A stretch of 64,000 nt of DNA from Datisca glomerata (GCA_003255025.1 QANY01003970.1:310001-374000); one strand, 5' to 3'. Numbered from the stretch's first letter, positions 48,051 to 59,720 are shown. Numbers and translations are program-made. The notes: generated from the sequence alone by a model not told the origin.

Positions 48051-51000
48051 ATGGAGCAATCTACAATCAAGACCTTACACGCTAAGAAACCAGAAAAGTT
48101 CAAAGGAGAAAATTTCAAACAATGGCAACAAAAAATTCTTTTGTATCCAACTACCCTAAACCTGGCGCACCTGTTAGTTGGTGGCATTCCTATGACACCA
48201 AAGGAGGGACAGACGAAGGAGGTGGCTTCAGCGAGGGAAACTTGGATCCATTCAAAATTCCTTTGTTGGAACTATATTTTGAACGGCCTAGTAGACACAC
48301 TCTACAACGTCTACTCATCGTTCAAATGGTGAAGGAACTGTGGCAAGCCTTGGAGAATAAATATAAAACCTAGGATGCCGGAACAAAGAAATTTATCATC
48401 AGGAAATTCTTGAAGCATGAAATGGATGATAAGAACATGATCATAAATCAAGTGGAAGAATTGCATACCATCTTCAATAATATGAAAGCTGAAGGGATGA
48501 TCGTGGATGAGTTGTTTTAAGTCGCCTCGATTATCAAAAAATGGCCGCTATCGTGGAAGGATTTCAAAAGTTATCTGAAGCACAAGCGTAAGGAGCTTAG
48601 TATGGAATATCTGATTGCCCGTTGAGGATAGAGAAAGATAACAGGGGAAATGAAAAGAATGCAATATGGTTTACCTATGGGATGAAAGCCAACGTGGTAG
48701 AAGACAACAAATCCAATCAACCGAGCAAGAAAATGAAGACACCACCGAGCAAAGGTAGTTCACAAAAATGCATTAAGGGCAGTTGCTAGGAGTGCGGTAA
48801 GGCCGGACACAGGGCACATGATTGTCATTTTAAGAAAGATCAGAATGATGGTAAGCAACCCTACAATAGCGGTAAAACGAACCAAGCAAATATGATGGAG
48901 ATAGATGATCTTTGTGCTATGATTTTTTAGATCTGTGTCATCACTGACACCAAGGAATGGTGGGTGATACTGATGCGATGAAGCACGTGTGCAGTGATCG
49001 AACTATTTTTTCAACTTATACAAAGGTTTAAAAAGATGAAGTTCTCTATATGGGGAACGCCTCAGAAGCTACTGTTAAGGGAAAGGGAAGGGTTGTGCTG
49101 AAATTCACATCCGAAAAACAACTCACTCTCCTAGACATCCTGCATGTGCCTGAAATTTGTAGGAATTTGGTTTCAGGATCTCTTTTATATAATAGTGGAT
49201 TCAAACTTATCTTTGATGCTTGCAAGTTTATTCTGACTGGAGGGTGTTTGTTGGGAAGAGTTATAGTTCTGATGGTATTTTTAAACTTAATGTGTATGTT
49301 GTAACTCCTGCTATTATTAATAAGAATTCTGCTTCTTCCATTTATATTGCTGAACTGTCTAATATTTGGCATGCTAGATTAGGACATGCTAATTTTTTAT
49401 CTCTACAACGTATGATCTAGATTTAACATAAAAAGGAAATAAATGTGAAATCTGCCTAGAATCTAAGTTTGCAAGTAAATCATTTAAATCTGTAGAAAGA
49501 ACGAATGACTTACTTGATTTGATACCTAAGTAAGGGAGGTAGAAAATATTTATTACGTTTATTGATGGTTTTAGTAAACATTGTTATGTATATCTGCTTC
49601 ATTCAAAAGACGAGACTTTAGATATGTTTAAGACATACAAGTTTGAAGTTGAAACTCAACTTGGTAAAAATATCAAAGTACTTATATTTGACCAAGGTGG
49701 AGAATATGACTCCACTATGTTGTTTAAGTTATGTGCTCAACATGAAATTTTACATCAGACTACTGCACCTTATATGCATCAACAGAATGGGGTGATTGAA
49801 AGAAAAAATAGAACTCTGGAAGATATGGTAACTGTATGTTGAACAGTTCTGGACTACCCCATAATTTATGGAGGGAGGTCTTCCTTACGGCAAACACCAT
49901 ACTGAATAGGATTCCACATAAAGAGACTAATAAGTCTTCTTATGAAGAGTGAAAGGGGAAGTTATCTTCCTATAAAATCCTAAAATTATGGGGGTGTCTA
50001 GCAAATGTACAAGTATCGTTGTCAAAGAGAGTCAAGCTTGGACCTAAGACGATAAACTGTATTTTCATTGGATATGCATTGAACAGTGTTGCATATAGAT
50101 TTTTGGTTATTAGGTCAGAAATTTCCTACATAAGTACCAACACTATTATGGAGTCTATTAATGTTGAATTATTTGAGAATGTGTTTTCTTTTAAGGAAGG
50201 ATGACACAGTCAAACTGCTAAACGGAGTTGAGAAGAAAGTTTCTCTAGAGCTAAAATTGGTGAACAATCTGAACCTGGGCTTAGAAGAAGTAAAATAGCT
50301 AAAACGAGTACCTCATTTAGTCCAGAATTCTAACATATCTGACGGAGGCCGAACCTCAAACGTATAAGGAGGCAATGCCCAACCCTGAGGCTCTTTTTTG
50401 GAAGGAATCAGTTAATAATGAGATAGATTCCATTATGCAAAATAACACATGGATGTTGGTTGATCTCCCTCCTGGGAATAAACCAATAAGCTGTAAATGG
50501 ATCTTCAAAAGAAAGCTGAGAGCTGATGGTACTATTAAAGAGTACAAAGCTCGGTTGGTAGCTAAGAGATACCAACAGAAGGAAGGTATAAACTTTTTCG
50601 ATACATATTCTCCAATGACGAGAATCACATCTATCAGGATGCTGATTATACTAGCAACTTTGCATAATTTGAAAATTCACCAAATGGATATGAAGATTAC
50701 TTTCTTAAATGAAGAATTAGACGAAGAAATCTATATGGAACAGCCCGAAAGGTTCTTGGTTAAAGACCAAGAATGAAAGGTCTATAAACTTGTTAAATCT
50801 CTTTATGTGTTAAAACAAGCGTCAAAGCAATGGTATGAAAAATTTGATCACACTATGTTATCTAATGGCTTTAAGATAAATGAGTGTGATAAATGTATCT
50901 ACATTAAAGGTACTACTGATCAGTTCATCATAGTATGCTTATATGTAGATGGCATGGTTTTAGTGGGATCGAACAAGGATATAGTATTTTCTACTGAGAG

Positions 51001-51427
51001 GATGTTGAATTCTAAATTTGACATGAAAGACTTAGGTCTAATAGATGTCATTCTTGGAATTCAAGTAAAGTGAACTGAAAATGAATATATCATTACTTAA
51101 TCTCATTATGTAGAAAAAAATCCTATTGAGCAATATGAAAGCAAACCTGTGGTAACTCCTTTCGACCTAAACTGTAAGTTGAGGAAGAATGACGGAATTA
51201 GAGTATCTCAATTGAAGTACTCATAAATAATTGGGAGTTTAATGTATATCATGAACCGCACTAGGCATGATATGACCTATTCAGTAGGAAGGTTTGCAAG
51301 ATATACAAGTAATCCTGGTCGTGATTACTGGAGTGCATTGGTTAGAGTACTAAGGTACTTAAAGTTCACTATGAACTATGGATTGCACTACTCAAACTAT
51401 CCACTTATGATAGAAGAAAAACTCTGA
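48051..51427 (+). pseudogene. Copia internal domain 3 (gag-pol, RNase H truncated)
   Basis: gag starts at 48051 (MEQSTIKTLHAKKPEKFKGE). The knuckle reads stop-ECGKAGHRAHDC, losing its first ligand context. A frameshift disrupts the protease, whose D-T-G would read D-T-D. Pre-integrase sequence IWHARLGHANFLSLQRMI ends near 49420. Integrase pieces at 49624-49842 read VLIFDQGGEYDS, where the catalytic-side RSDRGGEY has mutated. Reverse transcriptase (50375-51073) is the longest open stretch of the three units but has YVDG in place of YVDD. At about 51415 a deletion of roughly 0.5 kb removes the RNase H end and joins directly to the region before the LTR. Confidence 0.85.
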
Positions 51428-51916
51428 GGAATGATTCAAATTGACACACCGAGAAACCTATGGTTTCTTCCTGTTCCTATGATGTAAAGATTGTGTGTTA
51501 TCTGCCGACATAAAAAGGTATATGTAAGTATTTAATGACATTGATGTCTTGCTTACAAGAGGAGTAGTGACAAAATACTTTTAATCTTTGTCACTTATAT
51601 GAGAGTAGAAGTGCAGTCTCGATGGCTTTACCTCTCTAAAGCTCTCACAAACGCGGGATCTGTTCAGGACCAAAATGAACAAAAACATATGAATTCAGAT
51701 GTTTTAAGAGGAGATGTGTGTGAAATTTGTTGTCTCGATTTATCTCATAGGAAGTTCAATTCAAGAACGTAATTCAGTGTTCTTCAAAATAAATCTTATG
51801 AATTTTCACTATGGAATGTTCAAGTCCAAAAGAAACCTATTCTGATGCATATCTCATATGTTATCTCTCTCTCATGTTGTTGTTTAGTTAAGACACATTT
51901 CATTCATGTGTGGGAT

Positions 51917-52809
51917 TTTTGGAAACTGTTAGAAAAGATGGAGAAAAGAAAAAATCAAAGAGAAATGTGAATGAAAGTGTGTGTTGAGTAGGAGTGTGAG
52001 ATTTAGTCCTGCATTGAAAACTCAAAGTAAAATTGTTGGGTTTATAAACCCAACATTCATGCCTTGGGGTTAGCCCCAAGGGGCACCCCACATTTTGTGG
52101 GGAATGGAGGATTTAGATGGCACATGGTCATCCCCTCACACACACGTGTGTGGCCGTCCGTCCAGCCTGGCCTGGCTCGGTTCCGTTCGGTCTGATCCGC
52201 ATCAAAGAATTATTGTTTACATAAAATTTCTCTTAATTAAATTACTTGTAGATGAAGGCTTATCTACAGAAGATATCTCCAACAATTGTTGATTTATCTG
52301 CAGAAGATAAACAGAATATTCAATTTATCTCCATCAAACCAAAAATCGGGCAACAATCTTATCAATATGACCTACGCATTTTCTTCGACTACTTTGCTTG
52401 GATTCCAAGCTATTTTTCATTTTAAATACACTACATAACAACATGGTTTTCATCATTAAAAAAATCATGACTCACGCTATTGCATCGTGCATAATTGAGA
52501 GAGAAATATACAAAGAGATCTGTAAGAGGCTGAGGTTCTTGGTTGTTGTACTCAGTCTTAGATCGTTGAATCCTGCATAGACGTATCATCATAGTCTCTA
52601 AGCATCGAGTGGAGGGTGATTATTGTCTTTAGGACTTTGCACCCGTGTAAACCTCTATCTAGTTTCTTATTTATTTTTTTTTATTTTTTTTGTTGTAATC
52701 GTTGTTATTTGTATTTGGGTTGTAATTGTTTCACTTATGTTGTAATCGTTTCACTTCTATTGTAATCGTTCTTGGTTTATGAAAGATTCTTACTCCATAT
52801 CCACATACA
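51917..52809 (+). repeat. LTR 4 of the Copia array
   Basis: Begins TTTTGGAAACTGTTAGAAAAG, so the canonical TG start has mutated. It contains TTTATAAA (52041-52048) and two adjacent perfect hairpins (52062-52081 and 52086-52102). Homology to the other LTRs stops after CATATCCACATACATC, marking the right edge of the array. Confidence 0.87.
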
Positions 52810-52835
52810 TCTTACACATGAGTGTAAGATGTATG
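52804..52835. repeat. Perfect 14-bp hairpin across the right edge of the Copia array
   Basis: CATACATCTTACAC (52804-52817) and GTGTAAGATGTATG (52822-52835) are exact complements with a 4-base loop. The outer half of the left arm is LTR sequence and the rest lies in the flank. Confidence 0.85.
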
Positions 52836-53857
52836 TTTCATGAACAATCATTAACCCAGTTAAACTCTATGACATTGTTTATGAAATTGTTATGCACTAT
52901 TTGCCCCTTACATAAGTCCCCGTTTCTCTAGTCATATTTCATCCATCTTCGCCATTATACAGTTGACAAGAACGGGAGAACATAAAAAAATATGTCACTT
53001 TTAAGAAGAAGAAAAACAGAAATCAAAACTAGCCACCCTAATTCTCAAGAAAAAAATTCATTGCCAAAAATTAATCCACACGTGCACCATCGAATTTAAA
53101 GTGTAATTTACACGAAGTTTATAAAATATGAACTATATACATAAAATATACTTCATTTATCACATATATAATAATAATATATGTATTATATATATGATTT
53201 AAACTACACAATTTTGGAGCAGTTATACGTGGGCATCGAAAAAATTTGAGGGCGTGAATTTACTTTTTTTTTCAAAAGACATTTCAGTAACTATTTTTTA
53301 TGTTTTTTTATACTTGTAGCCATTTCTTATGATTTTCTTTAACAATAACCTATTTATGAACATCACTATAACAAAAACACTTCTTGACAAAATTGAAGAG
53401 TGCAAGTATTTATTTCACAAACAAGAGAAGGCGAAGTATATTGATGATAAACCTCAAGGGAGCTACGTGAAATTTCCTCTATTTGCAATTAGTTGTCTTG
53501 GAAAAATTAGGAGTTTAATCAAGTTTAAGTTTTACTTTTGTATAATGTCATTTTTTTTTGTTATTTTGCACATATGGCCAGGAGAAGAGAAAAATCATAT
53601 AGTTAACATTTTCTTTGTTATCTTATCTTTATATCCTTATTTTAATTGATTTGTGTTTTAGATTTTTTTTTCCTTCTTCACACCCTTCTTATTCATGTCT
53701 TTTCACATTTTTTTCCTTCTTCTTCAGTCGTGCCTCAGGTTTTTTGTTACTCTTCACGACATACCTCAGGGTTTCATCTTCACCATAGAGAGACTGGCGG
53801 CCATGGCCGCAAGTCTCCCATTGCCGCAGTCAATGACCGTGGCTCTGCCGTCTGCCA
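52836..53857. other. A+T-rich DNA, no recognisable gene
   Basis: A 106-codon plus-strand ORF at 53329-53649 (MIFFNNNLFMNITITKTLLD) has no domain I recognise, is rich in Phe/Ile/Lys and looks like chance coding in A+T-rich DNA. The 96-codon ORF from 53646 runs into the repeat described next. Confidence 0.4.
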
Positions 53858-53957
53858 ACCAGATCTAGTCGCGGCTTCCCTAACCGCCACGACCAGATCT
53901 GGTCATAGCTTCGTTCACCGCAATCAAATATGGTAGTGGCCTCCCTTACACCCTCAG
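53858..53957. repeat. Degenerate 34-bp minisatellite, three units
   Basis: Units start at 53858 (ACCAGATCTAGTCGCGG), 53892 (ACCAGATCTGGTCATAG) and 53926 (AAATATGGTAGTGGCC) and sit in a G+C-richer patch (about 53790-54000). A 34-base period is not a multiple of three, so the predicted peptides change frame from unit to unit and the tract is unlikely to be selected as protein. Confidence 0.6.
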
Positions 53958-53999
53958 ACCGCAATTCCCTTGCCGGTGCCGGCCACTTCTCTTTTTTAT

Positions 54000-55039
54000 G
54001 TAACAATTCTCTTCATCCCTTTATTTTTGATTTTCGAAAGAGAGGAATGAAGAAGAAAGAGGGGTCGAGCTTGAGTGTGGGAAGAGGAAGGATGTGGTAC
54101 CGAATGGTATATAAAAATATAATAATAGTATATAAAAATATATTATAGATATACTATGATATATTGATGGTATTTTAAAATATACTACGGTAAATATACA
54201 TAACATAATATATTATTATATACCATAGAATATATATTTATAAACTACGTAACATTTTTGCGCTAGAGTTGTTATGCGAATAACATTTTACGTTATCCTT
54301 ATTAGTGAGGGCAATCTCGTCTATTTATAATATTTTTTTTAGATTTTAAATATGAGTCACTGTAAAATTCGACCATTTGTACAAATTACAACTTTTTGAA
54401 CCATTTTTTCTTTCATTTTCATGTAGTGGTCTATTTGTCTAATTGAGCCATTAGTCTTTACATAAGAAAAGTTTCTTATTCTAAGTTTTCGGCATCTTTT
54501 CTAATAAATCATCAATATTTGAATATATTTATAATATCAGAAAATTGAATTTAACAAAAGGAGGTTGGATTAAATTGTACGAGTTCGGAAGATTTTAGAT
54601 TTATTTCATGGGTTGTGTCCCTCTTTCCTATTTGACCATCATTTTCGGACCTAAATTTTTCATATTACAAGCATCAGTGTATCCACCTGAATCATCTCCA
54701 TATGATGTAACGTGAGATGATATAATAATGGATATACCTTCGATACCAATGCTATATAGTCTTTTACCCCATCTTCGACTATCGTTCCCAAGATCTCAAA
54801 AGGTGAGTTCACTCACCACTCCCTAAAATCATTAGTATCATATTAATCACGAGCAGTTCACTACAGCTAATTTTATGTATGAGTAACATCTCTTAGCCTA
54901 GAACGGATGCATAATAATCAATCACGATTCATGAATCAAGGCAGGAGTTTAAACCATGAAAGTAACATACAAAACTAAACCATAAGTGGGTGATGAACTG
55001 AAACGTATAAGGGTCAGCTCCTCTCGAGATAAAGCACAC
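54000..55039. other. Intergenic DNA downstream of the phosphatase gene
   Basis: Includes an A+T-rich patch of repeated TATATAAAAATA / TATACCAT motifs (54105-54240) and otherwise no gene, RNA or terminal repeat that I can support. Confidence 0.5.
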
Positions 55040-55315
55040 AATTTATCAGCACAGAATACAGTACAGCAAAACTGCTATAACATTCAAATTTACAACTTAC
55101 TCAACCAGGTTTCATGGTAGCTGTTAAACTTGTGCACTGGTGGAGCTTGCTATATATAAAACAACAGTATACAGTACAGCAAAATTTATCAGCACAGAAT
55201 ACAGTACAGCAAAACTGCTAAAACATTCAAATTTACAGCTTACTCAACCAGGTTTCATGGTGGCTGTTAAACTTGTGCACTGGTGGAGCTTGCTATATAT
55301 GAAACAACAACAGTA
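55040..55315. repeat. 143-bp tandem duplication covering the PP2C stop codon and 3'UTR
   Basis: Copy 1 (55040-55182) and copy 2 (55183-about 55315) align at an offset of exactly 143 bases with a few substitutions. Shared blocks include AATTTATCAGCACAGAATAC, CTCAACCAGGTTTCATGG and TTAAACTTGTGCACTGGTGG. Copy 2 contains the real C-terminal codons and stop of the PP2C gene. Copy 1 lies downstream in what should be 3'UTR and carries a second, untranslated version of the last codons. Confidence 0.9.
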
Positions 55316-57957
55316 ATGTCATCTAGCTTCCCGCCATAGTAACGGTACCCAGCTTCTTGAGCAGCGGTTGAAAATGGTGTTTGCCGTGTTTTATCTAGCG
55401 CTCTCTGGCGGGCTAAAGATGCAATCTTTTGAGCTGTTACCTGTGGTTCCAAGCCAGCTCTTACTGCGGAAATGACGACCGCAGTAATCTCATTATTGTA
55501 TAAATTGTCAAATAATCCATCTGTTCCAGTAACCATGACATCCCCTGGGACAACAGGGATTGTGAAAACCTGGAAGATATGAGAAAAATAGATTCTTCAG
55601 CGTGTGATGCTAAGTCTTCGTTTCCTGTGAACTCTACAATGCTTTAGTAAACCCAAACTCGATTTAATTCAAGACTTTAAAATTCAAAATTCAGAAATTT
55701 ACTAAGGGACATTTGGTATGTGAAATCTAGAATGCTCATGACAATTGAATTGGTGAAAAAACATGATTGATATGTTTGGTTAAGCACTGCAATATATAAA
55801 GCAACTGATGGCAATTTAAGATTGCTATATTTGATATAGGTATATGATTCAATGTTATATCAATGAAAAATAACTTCGGAGGTAATCCAACTGCCTCTTC
55901 AGGATTGATTTGCTTTGGTAATTCTGGATTGCTTCATCAGGAAATAAACTAGAATTACTTGCGAATTAGAATTGCTGCCAACGTTAACGGTTACTCCAAA
56001 TGAATAAGGCAAATCAATTACTGGGAGGATTCGAGAGGATTGCAGTCTTGCATTACTGTACCGAACGAGCCCTAAAGAAAAACTCATTAAAGCTTTGGAC
56101 TTTGGGGTATACACTTCATCATTTGAAAGCACTTCAGATTTTCAACATGAGAAAGAGAGGGGCAACGGCAAGACTACGTAGATTATCTTCAGTGCATAAG
56201 TTTTCAAATTTGATCCACTAGTCATGTGTATGTGTCCAATACCAACCAATATCAATAAAATATTAACTAAATGTTAATCGACCTAACAAGCAAGAAAACT
56301 TTCTTTGGGCAATACAGAAAGAGTTATAACATAAATATGATACTAATATACTATGATAGAAACACGTCACGAGTAAAAAACTGCAGCATAGATCTAGAGT
56401 AAGCACATGATTGAAACTTGGCATGAGACATGAGTAATATGAGTATGACCTGTCCAGAGCTGGGTAGATCACCAGAATTGCCACTCTCCAACTGATATGT
56501 AAAATTGAAGCCATGCAGCTGCACTGGAGACTTGAAGACAGTACTTCCATCTCTAACTACTATGAATCCACTGTCCCCCAGGTTAATAGCATGTAGCTCC
56601 TACAGGAGTAACAACCAGATGAAACATTTTGGTATTGAACTGTTGACAATAAGTTGGCTTTGATGTATCAAGAGAGCACAACATTGGGAAAAGAACGTAA
56701 AGGATTAATTTCTGAAGCTAGAAGAAAAAAAGAAGTCACTCTATATCAGTAGACGAATAGGCAAGATTAACTCAACTCACGATGATATATTGCTCCAAAA
56801 AATTTAATGGGTTATTCACTACAGCGTTGAACTTCTTGAATTTATAATGGAAGAAAGATAAACACCAATGATTCATTAAAATCAGGAAATAGTTGAACCT
56901 TCTCTGAAAGGGCAATGATGCAGGCCGTTGAAGAACCCTTAGCTTTTGTGCTGGAATGAGCTTTCTCTAAAACCCTGGCCGGGTCAATGGAACCGTTAGG
57001 CTCCTCTTGAATTGCATTAATTGAATGAGACATAAGCTCACGGGAAAACAGACCAGAATCAACACCAACGTCAGCCCAACCACCCACACCATCTGCTACT
57101 CCAATTACTTGCTCATCCACGCAAATAAAGTGAGCATCTTCTCCACCAGTCTCCTCCTTGGCAGGGTGTGGCAAGTAACATGATCCTGAAAGTAGCTTCA
57201 ACGTTCTCTCACCTATAATTCCTCTGAATATCCAAATCAATCAGAATATCTGAGTACAGAGTATTTGAAAGTACATGCATATTTGAACAGGGTAAATTGT
57301 ATGCTTGATAATGTAACCACAAAGAGTAGAGAAATATATCTAACTTAATAGAAGAGAAATCACATACTGGCTTGACAAGATGGTGGAACTTGCCACCTGT
57401 TCTTCAGGAGAATTTCCATCTAGGGACACATCATGAGCAGCCCCAGTAGCATAGCATGCATAGGACAATGAATGAATGTTATTTGATTCAACAAATGAGT
57501 TCGTGTGGCTATTCCTCCATATAGCGTCAACCGCTAAATTGCGAGAGACTAGTTGAGTGTTAGATGGCACTTTCCTTCTCAAACTCAAACTAAGTTTCTG
57601 GCAACTACTACGACTTCCATCACTAAAAAAGACACCTAAAGGTTTCGCCAGCTCTATCGCACTCCCACAACCAGTGATTAAGTCATCAACATAAATATCT
57701 CCAAGGACAGCTTTAGAACTGGAACTTGCCATTGATTTTCTCTTACACGGATGGCTTAGAGTGAACTGAGCAGTGTTGAGTAATGAAAAGCTAGAAAATG
57801 ATAAAGAGCAAGAGATCCTCGAATTCCCAATCGGCGATTTCGACTGTCCGAGTATCAAGTTAGCTAAATTTTGCTGTCCACTTTGTTGAGCAGCGATTGC
57901 TTTATGAACACTAGACCGTACAGTAGTATTAAGCCTTGATACAACGCCAGATGGCAT
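55267..57957 (-). CDS. PPTC7/PP2C-type Ser/Thr protein phosphatase (PP2C 55/80-like), 4 coding exons
   Basis: Exons 57368-57957, 56899-57223, 56450-56599 and 55267-55569 join in frame (590+325+150+303 nt) to give 455 aa plus stop. All junctions are GT-AG: donors GTATGT, GTTCAA and GTCATA; acceptors TTCAG, TGTAG and TTCCAG. The C-terminal half is a PP2C fold: GGEDAHFI at about 223-230, the metal-binding D241GVGG in place of the usual DGHGG, GDSGF at 313-317, TDGLFDN at 371-377 and GGKLDDITVVVSY at 434-446. This variant set marks the PPTC7/Ptc7 branch, and similarity is greatest to Arabidopsis PP2C 55 and 80 as I recall them. The first 86 residues lack acidic residues and are rich in Ser, Arg and Lys, as in a chloroplast or mitochondrial presequence. 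Expected activity is Mg/Mn-dependent dephosphorylation of Ser/Thr. The substrate is unknown. No premature stops were seen, so the gene is probably functional. Confidence 0.93.
55706..56072. mobile_element. Tourist-like (PIF/Harbinger) MITE in the last PP2C intron
   Basis: The ends GGGACATTTGGTA and, complemented, GGGCTCGTTCGGTA are inverted repeats, and TAA flanks both sides exactly (55703-55705 and 56073-56075). This 3-bp TAA duplication with a GGG-TTYGGTA terminus is typical of PIF/Harbinger MITEs. The 367-bp element is non-coding. Small ORFs at 55899-56132 and 56000-56221 lie mostly in it and are not exons. Confidence 0.82.
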
Positions 57958-59640
57958 CTTATCCCCACTTGGAAAATAGTTTTGATTTAATTAGTCTAGC
58001 AAAGGACTCCCAACCTCGAATACTATGAAGAATATCAACTTTCATTACTTTTCATTAACCCAAGCAATCAGCAAGCTTTAACTGAGGCTTCTGCACAGAA
58101 GTGCACGGCCTGTAATCTGAAACAGAAAGGGAAAAAGGAATGGGTTATTTCACAATGCCTGAACTTGTACGTCAGAAACTAAAAAACACACTAATAAGCT
58201 AAATAAACAGTAGAAATGTAAATGATTTATATAAATAACCAAATAACCAGAGCCAACGATAAACACTCTAATTCTTTGCAGGGACTATTTACTGGCTGGA
58301 TTTTGTTCAAATTCAATTTGCTTCTATGATTTTTCAATCACAATATCCCCATGAACAGGGAAAAAACCACCCAAGACACGTTACAGAAAGAATGAATCCC
58401 GAGGAGATGTGTGGACCATGAACATGACAAGATGGGGGCTATATGGGAAAACAGAAGTGGCACAAACAGATCATGAAGTAAGCAAAAAACGCGGACGGGA
58501 ACTCTAAATGGGAAGGAACTCGACAACAGGAAAAAAGCACGGAAGCGGGAAACCTCATTAGAACGGGAAAAGTAGATTAGTCAAACGGGAAAAAGACTGA
58601 CGGGGGCCTCCAAAATGGGAAAGGCACTCGTTGAACTGTGCAAAAATGGAAAAAGATGGATAAGAAGAAGAGCGGGAACGGACAAAAGGAATCCGAAAAT
58701 GACAATCAAAAGGTTGTGATTGATTGGGTAAGTCGAATGACTCAGACTAGACGGATTAGCCATCAAGTGGATGTGACTGATTGCCTCGAAAAATCATAAA
58801 ATGACTGTTACTAATTGACGGTTGAGCGAGACAGATGGGAAATGAGAAAGAAAAAGGGGTTCATACCAAGCAGAATGATCCCTCGAACGGGTGTATTCCC
58901 TCGGCATAATGAGTGTCACCTTTTATATTATTATTTTAATCAAATCATCCAATTTAGGAAGTCTATATAAGCCAATGTATCAAGAGGAAAAGAGGAGAGG
59001 GAACCCAAACAACTAAGGGCATTGCCTTTTCCCTCTTCACTCATCATCAACTATGTAAACTCTTTTACACTCTACACTAATGAATATCAATAGTTTCCAA
59101 GTGGTTTTTCTTCCTTTTAAAGGTTTTTCACGTAAACCATAACGTCATTATTCTCTTTTTAAATTATTATCTATATTATTCGTTCATGGTTTTCCGTACC
59201 GAAAAAATCCTTTACACCCCACAAAGAGGAAATACGACAAAAAAACAAAAAACAGCTGAAGAGATGTATAAACTTCGAAAATATATTATTTTAGCTCGTA
59301 CAATTGACTTCTAGGCTTCTACAGTCTCGACTCTCGACCATGCTTAAGAGCTCATCTTACAAGCTCAATGTGCAAATAATCATTTGTGATAGAACCATCA
59401 ATTTCACAACACCAACCTATGGAAGGTTAATAATGCATAGAATTCACCTGGGATGAAGATATAAGATGCCGAAAAGAAAAAAAGAACTTGGGAGAACAAA
59501 ACGCACCAGTTCTAGCTGAACAGTCGGCGCCAAATCAAGGCAAACAAACCCTAGCTCAGCTGACCCTGAAGAACGCCTAGAGAAGCCACAAAGATTGCCC
59601 CGTTTTCAACCTCTCTCTCTGTGCGTAAGGTTCACAAATA
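57958..59640 (-). other. Probable 5'UTR of the PP2C gene with a 1.4-kb intron
   Basis: On the minus strand a good acceptor TTTCTGTTTCAG ends just above 58116, giving a proximal UTR exon 57958-58116. Further upstream a G+C-richer exon-like block (about 59507-59640) contains CTAGGGTTTG, a frequent plant leader motif. It ends at a plausible donor CTG-GTGCGT (59506). The intron between them (58117-59506) is filled mainly by a solo LTR. The structure is inferred from splice motifs only. Confidence 0.5.
58352..59216 (+). mobile_element. Solo LTR (865 bp) in the putative PP2C 5'UTR intron
   Basis: Starts TGAACAGGG and ends CCTTTACA, with the exact 5-bp duplication CCCCA on both sides (58347-58351 and 59217-59221). 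A TATA-like CTATATAAGCC lies near 58971. The downstream part has TTTTTCACGTAAACC, a pattern common in the R-U5 part of plant Copia LTRs. No internal domain, primer-binding site or second LTR is present, so recombination between two LTRs has removed the rest. It lies antisense to the phosphatase gene. Confidence 0.85.
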
Positions 59641-59720
59641 CAGAACACGTGGACATATACTTCCGGCTCAGCTCATTACAGACCATACTTTGTTTTGGAC
59701 TGAAAAGCCCCTGCGAATCT
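59641..59720 (-). promoter_or_regulatory. Candidate PP2C promoter segment with a G-box
   Basis: CACGTG at 59646-59651 (a G-box, bound by plant bZIP and bHLH factors) sits just upstream of the putative first UTR exon. No clear TATA box was found at the right distance. The assignment depends on the inferred 5'UTR. Confidence 0.35.

Larger units (their letters stand above)
37153..52809 (+). mobile_element. Head-to-tail Copia array: four LTRs and three internal domains
   Basis: Four related LTRs (37153-37924, 41845-42710, 47140-48027, 51917-52809) alternate with three internal domains of one Copia family, all on the plus strand. Each LTR after the first is preceded by the same CATTCATGTG(A/T)GGGAT-like tract. 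The first three are followed by the gag leader TACATCAACAATCTAAA and a gag ATG. The shared-LTR pattern is what repeated unequal recombination between LTRs, or tandem integration, would leave. Every internal domain has its own stops and deletions. A canonical initiator-Met primer-binding site was not recognised after the LTRs, and no target duplication was found at the outer edges. Confidence 0.9.

Noticed and set aside
53329..53649. 106-codon plus-strand ORF
   Set aside because: A+T-driven composition, no recognisable motif, no splice or promoter context.
55899..56550. ORFs in the last PP2C intron as possible extra exons
   Set aside because: The four exons found join in frame into a complete protein. 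These ORFs lie in or near the MITE, or antisense to the gene.
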